From Candidatus Omnitrophota bacterium (GTDB lineage: Bacteria > Hinthialibacterota > Hinthialibacteria > OLB16): a stretch of DNA of 47,050 bases. Location of the stretch: contig JACKFH010000032.1 in assembly GCA_020632575.1 (NCBI GenBank), positions 1 through 47,050 of the forward strand, written 5' to 3'. Below, piece by piece: positions 17,133 through 25,967 of the stretch; within the stretch, counting starts at the first letter, position 1; every line of letters starts with the position of its first letter. The translations under genes were made by a program, and so were the position numbers. Below the pieces are notes generated by a model. That model saw nothing but the letters and a program-made list of their open reading frames with translations. It did no database searches and had not been told where the DNA came from.

Positions 17133-19520
17133 TCACTCCTTCAGCAACCACACCTCCGCCAAATGGGACTGCTCTCTCCAGTTCAGGTGCTCCTCATCCG
17201 GCTTGTCCCACGTCAGTTCGATCTTACCATCGGCGAGCGCTTCTTTGGGAATTGGAAACTCCTTGAACTCGCCAATCTTTTTTCCGTAGACCGTGTGCGT
17301 GGCGATTTCGCCATCGATGCGGAGGAGAGAGTCGCCTTGGCCGGTGATGCGGATCGTGTAAGAGGCTTCGGGGTCGAGGTGTTCGTATCGCATTCCGACC
17401 GGCCAGTCCATGTAAATCGGCCAGGAGAGGCGGGTCCGACTGCTACCGTTGTCCCACCACATGTAGCCGGGACAGGGATCGGTTTCGAGTAGCGGATCGG
17501 TGTTCAGCCGTTCGCCACGGATCACATGCTCGCTCTTCTCGATATTGCCGACATCGTCATAGAAACTCCCCGGTCCGGGATTCTCCCAGTCGGCGATGGT
17601 GAGAAGGCGATCGATTTTCTCCCCGTCCGTTTTGAAACTGCGAATCCGTTTGAATTCATCCTCGAGCCACCAACGGTTGTTGAGGGGGTGATTGATAAAA
17701 TCGAGGATGCAACCGCGTTCGGTGCCGCTGGCCTGATAGCGGGGGATGCTGGTCTGGTAGCCAATCAGTTTGAAGAGGATATCTCCGAGGTCGAAAATCC
17801 TTCGACGCATCTCCGGATCAAAATATTTTCCGTCGCCATATTTCTCCTCGATCATGGCTTCGGCTTTCGTCATCGCCTCTTCCGGTGAATAGGAATCGGC
17901 TTGCCGAAGCACTGCATTGATGTTCTCCTCAAACGCCGAGTCATCGATCAGCCGATGACGAGTGTAGACATCGTAATAGGCCCTCTGGAGGCAGCAGACC
18001 CAGCGCCAGTTGTCCATCAGTTCCGGATGGTCTTCGGTCATGGCCTTCCATTCCTCGAGGGTGGCGTCGACCGAACCGTTTTCGGAAAGGCTACCCTCCC
18101 AATTGCGTTCGAGTGCGAGGATGGCATCCGCTCCTTCCTCGGCGAGATCCGGGCCAAAGAAGAAGCGTGAATACTCGATGAGCATCTCACGGACTGGAGT
18201 GTTGGGGTTCCATCCCGCCAGGCTCCAAACGAATTTATTGACATCGTCATTGATCCCATCGGAGTAGGTCAGGAACCCATTGGTGTAGGGGGCAAGCCAG
18301 TTGTGGACCAGACGATAGTAAACGGGCTGAGGATTCCAGGGCTCTCGACCCAGGGTGAAATTGAACGCCGGGTCCCACCATTGGGTGGGGTATTGGCAGC
18401 GAACCGTATGCGTGATGTCCGGATAGTGGCGAAGCTTGTAGCGCTTCGGGAGAAGTGCGCGGGTCAATGGGATGGGTGGACTCGATGGGCCGCAGACCAC
18501 TCCGGTGAACCAGTCCGGTTCTTCTTTTCTCAAATACTCAAAACACCATTCCACCGCTTCTCGATCGAACCCCTGCATCGAGAGCCAGATCCCCGCTTCC
18601 GGATGATACTTGTGCAGGATCTCGGCGACATCCTTCAGGAATGGCATCACGAGTTCCGGGGGGTTGTCGCCGGGATCTCCGCCGGGGAAGAAGACGCCAT
18701 CGAGGCGGACACACTCCTTGAAAAATTTCTCGTGGCGATCAAGCAGTTCCTGACGTTTGTTCTCCTGGTCGAGGGGGAATTCGGCGGGGCTCCAGATCCA
18801 GTAATCGAGGTCGTACTTGTCGCAGATTTCGCCATAGAGAAGGTTCATCTCCTCGCGCGGCAGTTTCATGTGGGGGCTGTAATCCTCATCCTGAAAGGGG
18901 ATATTTTCGATACAGTTGGACCCGAAGAGCGCCATCTCGCGGAAGTAAGTCTCCATCTGTTCCGGAGTCCAGGCATCCCAAGAGTTGGCTCGTGCGCGGT
19001 ACCCGATCTGGTGGCCTCGGATCTCATACATGGGAGCGGAGGATTCGATCTCGGCGATCTCACCCTGAGGAAATTCCCGGTCGAGCAGTTGGAGATTTCT
19101 CAAGAGATACCCCACGCCAAAGAGCATTCCACGCCCACCCGCACCCAGGATGAAGAGACGCGGCTGGGCCCCCGTGTTATCCATCGCGATCCGAAATCCC
19201 TCCGCGCGATTTTCCGGGAACTCGTCCGCATCGCGGATGGGAACATCGACCGAGCCCACCCTCTTGGTCCCCTGGGGCGCCAACACTACCAGCGGGAGAT
19301 CCTCCGCGGCGTCCTCTCCGAGCAGTTTCAGATCGATGTTAAATCGTCCCTTCAATTCCTCGACTAGAACTTCGGCGGCGGTTTGCTCAGCGGTCGGGAT
19401 TTCCCCTCCGCGAGAGAGAAGGCGAGCCTGATCCAAGGAGAAGCCCGCCCAGGACCCATTCAGGATCGAGAGTTGAAAAGCAAATGCCAAAGAAAAGCCG
19501 AAAGCCAGGGTGCGAAACAT
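17133..19520 (-). CDS. Secreted glycoside-hydrolase-like protein (GH67/GH20-type N-terminal domain)
   Basis: 795 aa with a signal peptide (residues 1-25, ...ILNGSWA). Residues about 30-150 resemble the alpha/beta accessory domain found ahead of GH67 and GH20 catalytic barrels (TAAEVLVEELKGRF...GAGGRGMLFGVGYLLRNL). A barrel-like central region follows (FGSNCIENIPF, LDYWIWSPAEFPL, FFPGGDPGDNPPELV, AGIWLSMQGF, RHYPDITHTVRCQYP, NGFLTYSDGINDDVNKFVW). The C-terminal 150 residues are beta-rich, with a conserved-looking ending (YTIRITGQGDSLLRIDG). Acidic candidates for catalysis exist (Asp/Glu in the AEF and GGDPGD segments), but I cannot assign a nucleophile or acid. It is probably an exo-acting polysaccharide-degrading enzyme or a derived binding protein. 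The RBS GGAGGACTCGCACCC supports the ATG. Confidence 0.8.
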   Translation of the reverse strand: MFRTLAFGFSLAFAFQLSILNGSWAGFSLDQARLLSRGGEIPTAEQTAAEVLVEELKGRFNIDLKLLGEDAAEDLPLVVLAPQGTKRVGSVDVPIRDADEFPENRAEGFRIAMDNTGAQPRLFILGAGGRGMLFGVGYLLRNLQLLDREFPQGEIAEIESSAPMYEIRGHQIGYRARANSWDAWTPEQMETYFREMALFGSNCIENIPFQDEDYSPHMKLPREEMNLLYGEICDKYDLDYWIWSPAEFPLDQENKRQELLDRHEKFFKECVRLDGVFFPGGDPGDNPPELVMPFLKDVAEILHKYHPEAGIWLSMQGFDREAVEWCFEYLRKEEPDWFTGVVCGPSSPPIPLTRALLPKRYKLRHYPDITHTVRCQYPTQWWDPAFNFTLGREPWNPQPVYYRLVHNWLAPYTNGFLTYSDGINDDVNKFVWSLAGWNPNTPVREMLIEYSRFFFGPDLAEEGADAILALERNWEGSLSENGSVDATLEEWKAMTEDHPELMDNWRWVCCLQRAYYDVYTRHRLIDDSAFEENINAVLRQADSYSPEEAMTKAEAMIEEKYGDGKYFDPEMRRRIFDLGDILFKLIGYQTSIPRYQASGTERGCILDFINHPLNNRWWLEDEFKRIRSFKTDGEKIDRLLTIADWENPGPGSFYDDVGNIEKSEHVIRGERLNTDPLLETDPCPGYMWWDNGSSRTRLSWPIYMDWPVGMRYEHLDPEASYTIRITGQGDSLLRIDGEIATHTVYGKKIGEFKEFPIPKEALADGKIELTWDKPDEEHLNWREQSHLAEVWLLKE

Positions 19521-19910
19521 GGGTGCGAGTCCTCCAAAAGGGTCTAACAGGTTAGGGGGATTATTGATGGGGGGAGGGGAAAGTCAAACCACCCCCCTTC
19601 AAAAGACCTCACCAGCCCAATGCTTGCCCTCTCCAGCGACGATATTCTGTCGTGGCCTGCCGCCGCGGTCCGGCCATGGATTCGGGGGCTTCTGGAAGGC
19701 AGTGGTTAGTAAGGTCAGAGCGGTCGTTCTCTCCAATCGGGTGTGTTAAACTCGTCCCCTTCGAAAGCGGAAGGGATTCCGCCGGAAGCGGGAGCGAGAA
19801 AGGAATCTCATTCCCGCGGGTGCTTGATAAACCGTCGAGCCGATTACTTGTCTGACAATCGAATCGGCTTTAGAGAAATTGATTGAAACATTGGAGGAGG
19901 ACGGATTCAA
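19521..19910. other. 390-base divergent intergenic region
   Basis: This lies between the minus-strand GH-like gene and plus-strand mdh, so it should contain two back-to-back promoters. It includes G-rich runs (about 19554-19582) and C-rich runs. A strong Shine-Dalgarno GGAGGAGG lies about 10 bases before the mdh ATG. Open frames in it lack coding character. No tRNA or riboswitch was recognised. Confidence 0.5.
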
Positions 19911-20837
19911 ATGCAAAACAAAGTTTCGGTGATTGGCGCGGGGAATGTGGGAGCGAGCTGCGCACTGTTCGCTGCTCAACAAGGTTTGGGAGACATTGTT
20001 CTGACCGATATCGTCGAGGGACTGCCTCAAGGGAAAGCGCTGGACATGCTTCAGTGCGGAAGTCCGCTTGACACCGACATCTCCATCACGGGGACCAACG
20101 ACTACAAAGATATCGAGGGTTCGGATGTGGTCATCGTGACCGCCGGCCTGGCAAGAAAACCGGGGATGGACCGTCTCGATCTCCTCAAGAAGAACGCTGA
20201 AATCTGCGGCGGCATCGCCGAGGCGATCAAGACCCACGCCCCCGACGCGGTCGTCATTGTGGTCTCGAACCCGATCGATGTCATGGTTTATCACACTTTC
20301 AAGGTGACAGGTTTTCCGAAGGAGCGGGTAATCGGCCAAGCCGGAGTTCTTGACTCTTCACGCTGTGCGGCCTTCATCGCCATGGAACTCGGGGTGGCGG
20401 TCACGGATATCCAGGCCATGGTGCTTGGGGGCCACGGCGACACGATGGTTCCGTTGCCTCGGTACACTACAGTTTCCGGCGTCCCGATCACCGAACTCAT
20501 CCCGAAGGATCGGATCGACGCCATCTCCGAACGGACCCAGAAGGGGGGCGGCGAAATTGTGAACCTGCTCAAGACCGGCAGCGCCTATTACGCCCCGGCG
20601 GCCTCCTCGGTGAAAATGGCGGCCTCGATTCTGAACGACACGCATCATGTCCTTCCCTGCTCCGCTTACCTCGAAGGTGAGTATGGCTTGAACGATGTAT
20701 ATGTCGGCGTCCCCTGTCAGTTGGGCCGGAAAGGTCTGGAGAAAATCATCGAATTGGATCTGACCGAGGATGAAAAGAACAAGCTGCATTCCTCGGCGGG
20801 AGTCTACAAAGAGAGTTTGAAGGATTTGGGGTACTAA
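19911..20837 (+). CDS. mdh: Malate dehydrogenase (LDH-like type)
   Basis: 308 aa, full length for the lactate/malate dehydrogenase family. It oxidises L-malate to oxaloacetate with NAD+ in the TCA cycle, in the cytosol. The Rossmann motif VIGAGNVGASCA is at the N-terminus. Asp in VLTDIVEG is the usual NAD-over-NADP selector. TAGLARKPGMDRLDLL carries the mobile-loop arginines of malate dehydrogenases; the first Arg marks malate rather than lactate specificity. VSNPIDVM and the catalytic GGHGDTMVP follow. The ending LHSSAGVYKESLKDLGY is typical. The start is the ATG behind GGAGGAGGACGGATTCAA. No other TCA gene is adjacent. Confidence 0.97.
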   Translation: MQNKVSVIGAGNVGASCALFAAQQGLGDIVLTDIVEGLPQGKALDMLQCGSPLDTDISITGTNDYKDIEGSDVVIVTAGLARKPGMDRLDLLKKNAEICGGIAEAIKTHAPDAVVIVVSNPIDVMVYHTFKVTGFPKERVIGQAGVLDSSRCAAFIAMELGVAVTDIQAMVLGGHGDTMVPLPRYTTVSGVPITELIPKDRIDAISERTQKGGGEIVNLLKTGSAYYAPAASSVKMAASILNDTHHVLPCSAYLEGEYGLNDVYVGVPCQLGRKGLEKIIELDLTEDEKNKLHSSAGVYKESLKDLGY

Positions 20838-20991
20838 TCGATTCGATAGGGTCGAGGAATAGGAGCCGGCGTTTTGACCGGGGGAGGAAATCTTCGATCT
20901 CTCCTTTGCGGTCCGGTGGTGAAATTCCGTGCGCCGGGTCCTATTCCACCCCGTTTCTCCTCCGTTTAGCTGGTTCCGATCTCCGGATTTC

Positions 20992-22362
20992 TCACCCTCC
21001 GGCCGTCATCGGCTGTGGATGTCCCTCCATGCACTTGGTCCATTCATCGAGTTCTTCCTGGCTCATCTCAACATCCGTAAGCTCGCCCTTGATGAATTTG
21101 TCGTAGCCAATGAGATCGAGCAGGCCATGCCCCGACCAGTTGAATAGGATCGTTTTTTCCTTGCCCTCCTCTTTGGCCTTCTTGGCTTCGGCGACAACAG
21201 CCGCGATCGCGTGCGAGGTCTCGGGAGCCGAAATAAATCCCTCGGTTCGGGCCCAGAGGATGGCGGATTCATAGCAATCTTTTTGGTGATAGGACTGCGG
21301 AGCTAGGAGCCCGTCAACCGCGAGTTGGCTCACCAGTGGGGCCATTCCATGGTAACGGAGACCTCCCGCGTGGATTGGGGCGGGGATGAATTTGTGGCCG
21401 AGAGAATGCATCGGCATGAGCGGGGTCATTTCGGCCTCATCGCCGTGGTCATATGAGAACGGAGCCCGAGTCATGGTTGGACAGGCTTTTGGCTCGACCG
21501 GGATGATATCGATCTCTTTGCCATTGATCTTGTCCGCGACATAAGGGAACGCGAGGCCCGCGAAGTTGGATCCGCCCCCAGCGCAACCGATGATGACATC
21601 CGGGTAATCGCCCGCGAGTTCCATCTGCTTCTTAGCCTCGAGGCCGATTACCGTTTGGTGAAGCATCACATGATTGAGGACGCTGCCGAGCGAGTAACGA
21701 GTGTCCGGATCATCGACAGCCTGTTCAATCGCCTCGCTGATCGCAATCCCGAGTGCTCCCGGAGTGTTGGGATCGCGGGCCAAAACATTCCGCCCGGCTT
21801 GGGTCTCCTCGCTTGGGCTGGGCACACAGTTGGCCCCCCACACCGCCATCATTAATTTCCGAAAGGGCTTTTGCTCGAAACTGATTCGGACCATAAAAAC
21901 CTTGCACTCGAGGCCGAATCGGGCGCAGGACATGGCGAGAGCGCTTCCCCACTGCCCCGCGCCGGTCTCGGTGGTCAATCGTTTGATGCCGAAAACCTTG
22001 TTGTAATAGGCCTGGGCAATCGCCGTGTTCGGCTTGTGGCTGCCGGCGGGAGAGACCCCCTCGTTCTTGTAATAGATCTTGACCGGGCAATCCAAGGCTT
22101 TTTCGAATTCCTTGGCTCGATAGAGGGGAGAGGGCCGCCAGAGGCTGTAGGCGTCGAGGATCGGTTCGGGGATGTCAATCCATCGTTCGGTCGACATCTC
22201 CTGTTCGATTAGGTTCATCGGGAAGATCGGCGCGAGGTCATCCGGACCGATGGGGTTGCCATCCCGCCCCAACGGAGGCTGGAGAGGTGTCGGCATATCC
22301 GCTTGGATGTTGTACCACTTCTGCGGAATTTGGTCGTCGTTCAGAACTATCTTGGTTGGCAT
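20992..22362 (-). CDS. trpB2: Tryptophan synthase beta-like protein, TrpB2 type
   Basis: 456 aa, longer than canonical TrpB (about 400), as expected for the TrpB2 branch. It is a PLP enzyme that condenses indole with serine, usually as a stand-alone subunit that salvages indole. The N-terminal extension WYNIQADMPTPLQPPL is a TrpB2 hallmark. Lys110 in GSHKPNTA is the PLP Schiff-base lysine. ETGAGQWG carries the catalytic glutamate. GCAGGGSNFAG binds the PLP phosphate. SAPETSHAIA and NWSGHGLLDL complete the signature. No trpA or other trp gene is near. The start is supported by GGAGGACCGAA directly before the ATG. Confidence 0.95.
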   Translation of the reverse strand: MPTKIVLNDDQIPQKWYNIQADMPTPLQPPLGRDGNPIGPDDLAPIFPMNLIEQEMSTERWIDIPEPILDAYSLWRPSPLYRAKEFEKALDCPVKIYYKNEGVSPAGSHKPNTAIAQAYYNKVFGIKRLTTETGAGQWGSALAMSCARFGLECKVFMVRISFEQKPFRKLMMAVWGANCVPSPSEETQAGRNVLARDPNTPGALGIAISEAIEQAVDDPDTRYSLGSVLNHVMLHQTVIGLEAKKQMELAGDYPDVIIGCAGGGSNFAGLAFPYVADKINGKEIDIIPVEPKACPTMTRAPFSYDHGDEAEMTPLMPMHSLGHKFIPAPIHAGGLRYHGMAPLVSQLAVDGLLAPQSYHQKDCYESAILWARTEGFISAPETSHAIAAVVAEAKKAKEEGKEKTILFNWSGHGLLDLIGYDKFIKGELTDVEMSQEELDEWTKCMEGHPQPMTAGG

Positions 22363-22504
22363 TTCGGTCCTCCATCCTCCACACAGTCGCGGCGGGCAAT
22401 AGATTGATTTATGGATAGAGAATACAGGATTTCTCCCAAAAATGGAATCTGAACGGTTCTCGTTTCAGCATTAACCACCAATTAGAACAACCAAGGTAAC
22501 GAAA

Positions 22505-22530
22505 AACGGGGAGGCGACTGCCTCCCCGTT
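22505..22530 (-). terminator. Rho-independent terminator
   Basis: There is a perfect 11-bp stem, AACGGGGAGGC / GCCTCCCCGTT, with a 4-base GACT loop. Read on the minus strand it is followed directly by TTTTTC. It lies 33 bases beyond the stop of the minus-strand CPISG-protein gene, so it terminates that transcript before the trpB2 leader. Confidence 0.85.
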
Positions 22531-22562
22531 CAAGATTCGTTGTCGAAAAGGTGAAAGGGACC

Positions 22563-23069
22563 TTATTCCTTCATTTCATATTTCTCTTTCAACTCGTCTG
22601 GGGCCAATTTGGCAAGATTTTCATCGGGGTTTTCGAGGAATTTGGCCGGGCACTTGGCACAGCAGTGATGGACAATCATGCCGTTGTACTCGATCGTTCC
22701 CGCGTCAGTGACATCGTGACCGGAGATCGGACACTTTTCATTCTTCAGATCAACTGGGTCAACTTTCTTCCCATTCTCATCTGTCAGGTAATATTTCTTG
22801 TACAGTTCGGCCGCGTTGGCTTCCGCCTTTTTGACACACCCGCCGCAACAGGTGTAAATGCGGCCGTAGACATGGTTGTCGGCGTCCTCGTATACGGCGA
22901 AGGTTTCCGGATCGACCGGATCTCCGCTGATCGGGCATAAATGGTTGCCGAACAGAACAGATGTGTCGCCAGATTCATCGGATTTGGCGCCGTAGGCGAA
23001 GGGCGCTGAAATGACCAACGCACACAGGCACATCATGAGAATCGGGAACTTCAATTGCGAACCAAGCAT
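22563..23069 (-). CDS. Secreted protein with two TRASH/YHS-like CPISG metal-site modules
   Basis: 168 aa with an N-terminal signal peptide (FPILMMCLCALVISAPFAYG). Two modules share the same order. The first is LCPISGDPVD...YTCCGGCVKKA (about 43-85). The second is KCPISGHDVT...HHCCAKCPAKF (about 113-152). Each has CPISG, then CCxxC 20-30 residues later, as in TRASH/YHS-type heavy-metal-binding domains (compare the CP[MV]..M.. start of YHS). It probably binds a thiophilic metal (Cu, Zn or Fe) in the periplasm. The gene is monocistronic, with its own terminator at 22505-22530. The aldehyde dehydrogenase gene is divergent. Function beyond metal binding is not visible. Confidence 0.85.
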   Translation of the reverse strand: MLGSQLKFPILMMCLCALVISAPFAYGAKSDESGDTSVLFGNHLCPISGDPVDPETFAVYEDADNHVYGRIYTCCGGCVKKAEANAAELYKKYYLTDENGKKVDPVDLKNEKCPISGHDVTDAGTIEYNGMIVHHCCAKCPAKFLENPDENLAKLAPDELKEKYEMKE

Positions 23070-23331
23070 TTTCTAGCTCCTTGTATCGGGGTTCCTATTG
23101 CCGGGATCCGCCAGGCGGATAACTTCAATCATAGCAGTTTCGGGATCTTGATGGCGCGGAAAAAAAAAGTCTTCCTGACCAAACCCCTTCCGCTTCAAAC
23201 GCCCAGTCAATTTCCCAGGTAACCCCAGAAGACCCAAAAACGTCAGATTTTGCGATACGAAGAAATAGGTGTGGCGGGAGATCGCGTGTCCGTTTATTCT
23301 TCTCAAAAGCCGTTCGGAAGGAGTTTGGCTA

Positions 23332-25014
23332 ATGATTCAACCCGTCTCAACTGAGAGTCCAACCCTGGGGATCCCAAAAGTCACCCTCTCCAAATCTCAC
23401 CTCGATGATCTCGATGTTGCGGGTCGAATTTCCTTGTTGAGAGAATGTTGTCAGCAGGTCATCGGCCATAGCCGGGAGTGGGTGGACGCGGCTTGTCAGG
23501 CAAAAGGGATCCCCGATGGCAGTCCATCTCGCGCTGAGGAGATTTCCACCGGTCCGATTGCCACGGCCCGATTTCTGAGACTTTTGGAGTTGACTCTTCG
23601 GGACATCGAGGAAAAAGGAAAACCAATTCTCCCCGGCTCTCCCAGGTCAAATAATTTCGGAAAACTCGAGGTTCCGGTGATCCCGGAAAAGAGACTCTAC
23701 GATTCCTTGGTGTTCACCGGATTTCAGGCCAAAGCAATCATGCAATCCGGAATCAATTTGGAGAATTTTGACAGCAGCCTCGCTCCACAGTATCGAGGAG
23801 GTGAAAAATCGACGGGACGAATCGCCCTGGTCTTAGGAGCCGGCAATGTTTCCAGCATTCCCGCGACTGATTCACTCTCAAAGATCTTTCTCGAAAACTG
23901 CGCCGTTCTTCTCAAGATGAATCCGGTTAACGAATACCTTGGAAACATTTTTGAAAAGTCCTTTTCGCCGCTGGTGAATCGAGGGTTATTGCAGATTATC
24001 TACGGCGGAGCGGAGGCCGGAGCCGCGGCCATCGAACTGCCGGAGGTGGAGACAGTTCACATCACCGGTTCCATCGAGGCTCATGATGCAATCGTTTGGG
24101 GACCCTCTGAAGGTCGGAACGAACGAATCGACTCGAATTCGCCCGTATTGAAAAAAGTGATCACGAGCGAGTTGGGAAATGTCTCCCCTTGGATTGTGGT
24201 TCCGGGCCCCTATTCCGAAAAAGAACTTGCATTTCAAGCGGAGAATATCGTTTCCTCTATCACCAACAACGCCTCGTTCAATTGCATCGCCACCAAAGTG
24301 ATCTTGACTTGGAAGGGATGGGATCAGCGAGACAACTTCCTTGGAAAAATTCAATCGCTCCTCGATCGGGTTCCTCGAAGGACCGCTTATTACCCCGGCG
24401 CCTGCGACCGATACAACCAGTACGCGGAAGAACCCGCCCAACTCGATTCGAAGGGCACTCTCCCCTGGACCCTTTTAACGGGACTATCGACTGACGCCCC
24501 AGAGAAATATTTTCAAAGAGAATCTTTTGTCTGTGTCACGGTGGAAGTTCCTCTCGAGGCGGCCAGCGAGGAAGAATTTCTGGAAAAGGCGGTTCAGTTT
24601 GCCAACGAAAAAACTTGGGGAACGCTTGGAGTGTCTTTAACCGTTCATCCCAAGTTTCGGAAAAAAGGATCCAACGAAGATCTCTTTCAAAAGGCTTTGG
24701 CCGACCTGAAATACGGAACAGTGGCCATCAATCAATGGGCGGGGTTGGCTTTCGCGATGATGAGCCTGCCTTGGGGCGGGTATCCCGGTCAACCACTGAC
24801 CGACATTCAAAGTGGAACGGGATGGGTCCACAACTCGTACATGTTGGATGGAGTCGAAAAAAGTGTCATGGAGGGACCACTCACAATCTTCCCGAAGCCG
24901 ATCTGGTTTCCCACACACAAAAATCCGGAACCAGTGGCCTGGAGGTTGCTCGAACTCTACGACAAGCCCGGCATATGGAATCTGTTGCGCCTGATCAAGG
25001 CATCCATCCTGTGA
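23332..25014 (+). CDS. Aldehyde dehydrogenase family protein (atypical branch)
   Basis: 560 aa from the ATG at 23332, which has GGAAGGAG 9 bases upstream. An upstream ATG in frame at 23269 lacks a Shine-Dalgarno. The fold signature is present: a nucleotide-binding LVLGAGNVSSIPATDSL region, the general-base segment ITSELGNVSPWIVVPG (Glu in place of the usual ELGGK), and a catalytic Cys in NNASFNCIA instead of the common GQxC. This matches a divergent ALDH group with long C-terminal parts. It is expected to oxidise an aldehyde with NAD(P)+. The substrate is unknown and no coenzyme-A reductase partner is adjacent. The C-terminus (WNLLRLIKASIL) is hydrophobic-basic and could touch the membrane. 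Confidence 0.88.
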   Translation: MIQPVSTESPTLGIPKVTLSKSHLDDLDVAGRISLLRECCQQVIGHSREWVDAACQAKGIPDGSPSRAEEISTGPIATARFLRLLELTLRDIEEKGKPILPGSPRSNNFGKLEVPVIPEKRLYDSLVFTGFQAKAIMQSGINLENFDSSLAPQYRGGEKSTGRIALVLGAGNVSSIPATDSLSKIFLENCAVLLKMNPVNEYLGNIFEKSFSPLVNRGLLQIIYGGAEAGAAAIELPEVETVHITGSIEAHDAIVWGPSEGRNERIDSNSPVLKKVITSELGNVSPWIVVPGPYSEKELAFQAENIVSSITNNASFNCIATKVILTWKGWDQRDNFLGKIQSLLDRVPRRTAYYPGACDRYNQYAEEPAQLDSKGTLPWTLLTGLSTDAPEKYFQRESFVCVTVEVPLEAASEEEFLEKAVQFANEKTWGTLGVSLTVHPKFRKKGSNEDLFQKALADLKYGTVAINQWAGLAFAMMSLPWGGYPGQPLTDIQSGTGWVHNSYMLDGVEKSVMEGPLTIFPKPIWFPTHKNPEPVAWRLLELYDKPGIWNLLRLIKASIL

Positions 25015-25112
25015 CTTTTGATTGGTTTTGAATCCTCATTTTCTTGTTGCGCTTAAACGTTAAAAGAACTATAAATCACCAAGTCTGACTATTTTCCGGG
25101 AGGCCGGCCCCT

Positions 25113-25844
25113 ATGTATCCACCGCCATCGCTCCAGAAGAACCGTGGGTTCACCCTTATCGAACTCCTGATCGTCATCGCCATCATCCTGATCCTGGTGG
25201 CGATCGCCCTCCCGAATTTCCTGGAGGCGCAAATGCGCGCTCGGGTCGTCAGATCCAAGGGGGAGATTCGAACCCTGAGCATCGCCATGGAATCCTACAA
25301 ACTCGACTGGGGCTATTACCCCAGCTTCTCCTTTCCGAACTACACTTTGGTTCCACGAGTGATCGCGGGTTTGACTTGGCTCACCTCACCGAACGCCTAC
25401 ATCTCCAGCATTCCACATGACCCCTTTCCAGGCGACCAAGGCCCCGGGGGACACAACATGCAGGGAGAACCTTATTCCTATATCCTCGATGGGATTCAGT
25501 ATCCGAAGACCGAATTCCTGGCTCATCCCGACTTGAATGGCGCGGGGATCCTTCGCACGTGGGCGATTTATAGTGTTGGACCGGATCGTCCCATGGCCGA
25601 GGTCAAAGCCAATAGCAATGCCAACCCTGTTTGCAACAGTGGAAACCCAGTTTTTTCCTATTCCCCCACGAATGGGACAAAAAGCCGTGGGGATATTATC
25701 CAATACGGAGGCGATCCCGCCTGGATGGGGCTTCAGGTAACCCAATGCCTCTTCGCCTATTCCGACAAGTTCAAGAGTTATCCTCGAGTCGGTCAGGTGG
25801 TGAATGGGCAAGTCTACTTGCAACGGCTGCCGACAGGTTTGTAA
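25113..25844 (+). CDS. Type II secretion / type IV pilus-like major pseudopilin (GspG-like)
   Basis: 243 aa. A class III signal peptide is present: NRG-FTLIELLIVIAIILILVAIALP, with predicted prepilin-peptidase cleavage after Gly12, N-methylation of Phe13 and the conserved Glu at +5 (Glu17). The hydrophobic helix is followed by FLEAQMRARVVRSKGEIRTL. This is the form common in PVC-type and allied uncultured bacteria, which encode many orphan pseudopilins. The C-terminal globular part (about 50-243) is Pro/Gly/Asn-rich (DWGYYPSFSFPNYT, YSVGPDRPMAEV). No assembly ATPase or secretin gene is nearby, so it may be one of several dispersed pseudopilins. GGGAGG lies 9 bases before the ATG. Confidence 0.92.
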   Translation: MYPPPSLQKNRGFTLIELLIVIAIILILVAIALPNFLEAQMRARVVRSKGEIRTLSIAMESYKLDWGYYPSFSFPNYTLVPRVIAGLTWLTSPNAYISSIPHDPFPGDQGPGGHNMQGEPYSYILDGIQYPKTEFLAHPDLNGAGILRTWAIYSVGPDRPMAEVKANSNANPVCNSGNPVFSYSPTNGTKSRGDIIQYGGDPAWMGLQVTQCLFAYSDKFKSYPRVGQVVNGQVYLQRLPTGL

Positions 25845-25897
25845 GGGTCCATAGCCATCGCCACTTAAAATTTTCTGCTATTCTAAAGTAAGATGCA

Positions 25898-25930
25898 GAT
25901 GATGATCAAATTTGATACAATCTCATCATC
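25898..25930. promoter_or_regulatory. Nested palindrome upstream of the duplicated secreted protein gene
   Basis: Arms GATGATGA (25898-25905) and TCATCATC (25923-25930) flank a perfect 12-bp palindrome, ATCAAATTTGAT (25905-25916). It lies 38-70 bases before the ATG at 25968, in AT-rich DNA. It could be an operator or a transcript-leader hairpin. No T-tract follows, so it is not a clear terminator for the pseudopilin gene. Confidence 0.4.
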
Positions 25931-25967
25931 GGTTTTAATCGGAATGTGATCCATATGGAATAAAAGA

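Noticed and set aside
18303..19367. A 354-codon plus-strand frame
   Set aside because: Antisense to the GH-like gene. Low-quality translation without domains.
25044..25075. TTGTTG...TATAAA as a promoter for the pseudopilin gene
   Set aside because: The spacer is 20 bases, too long for a standard sigma-70 promoter. Not strong enough to list.
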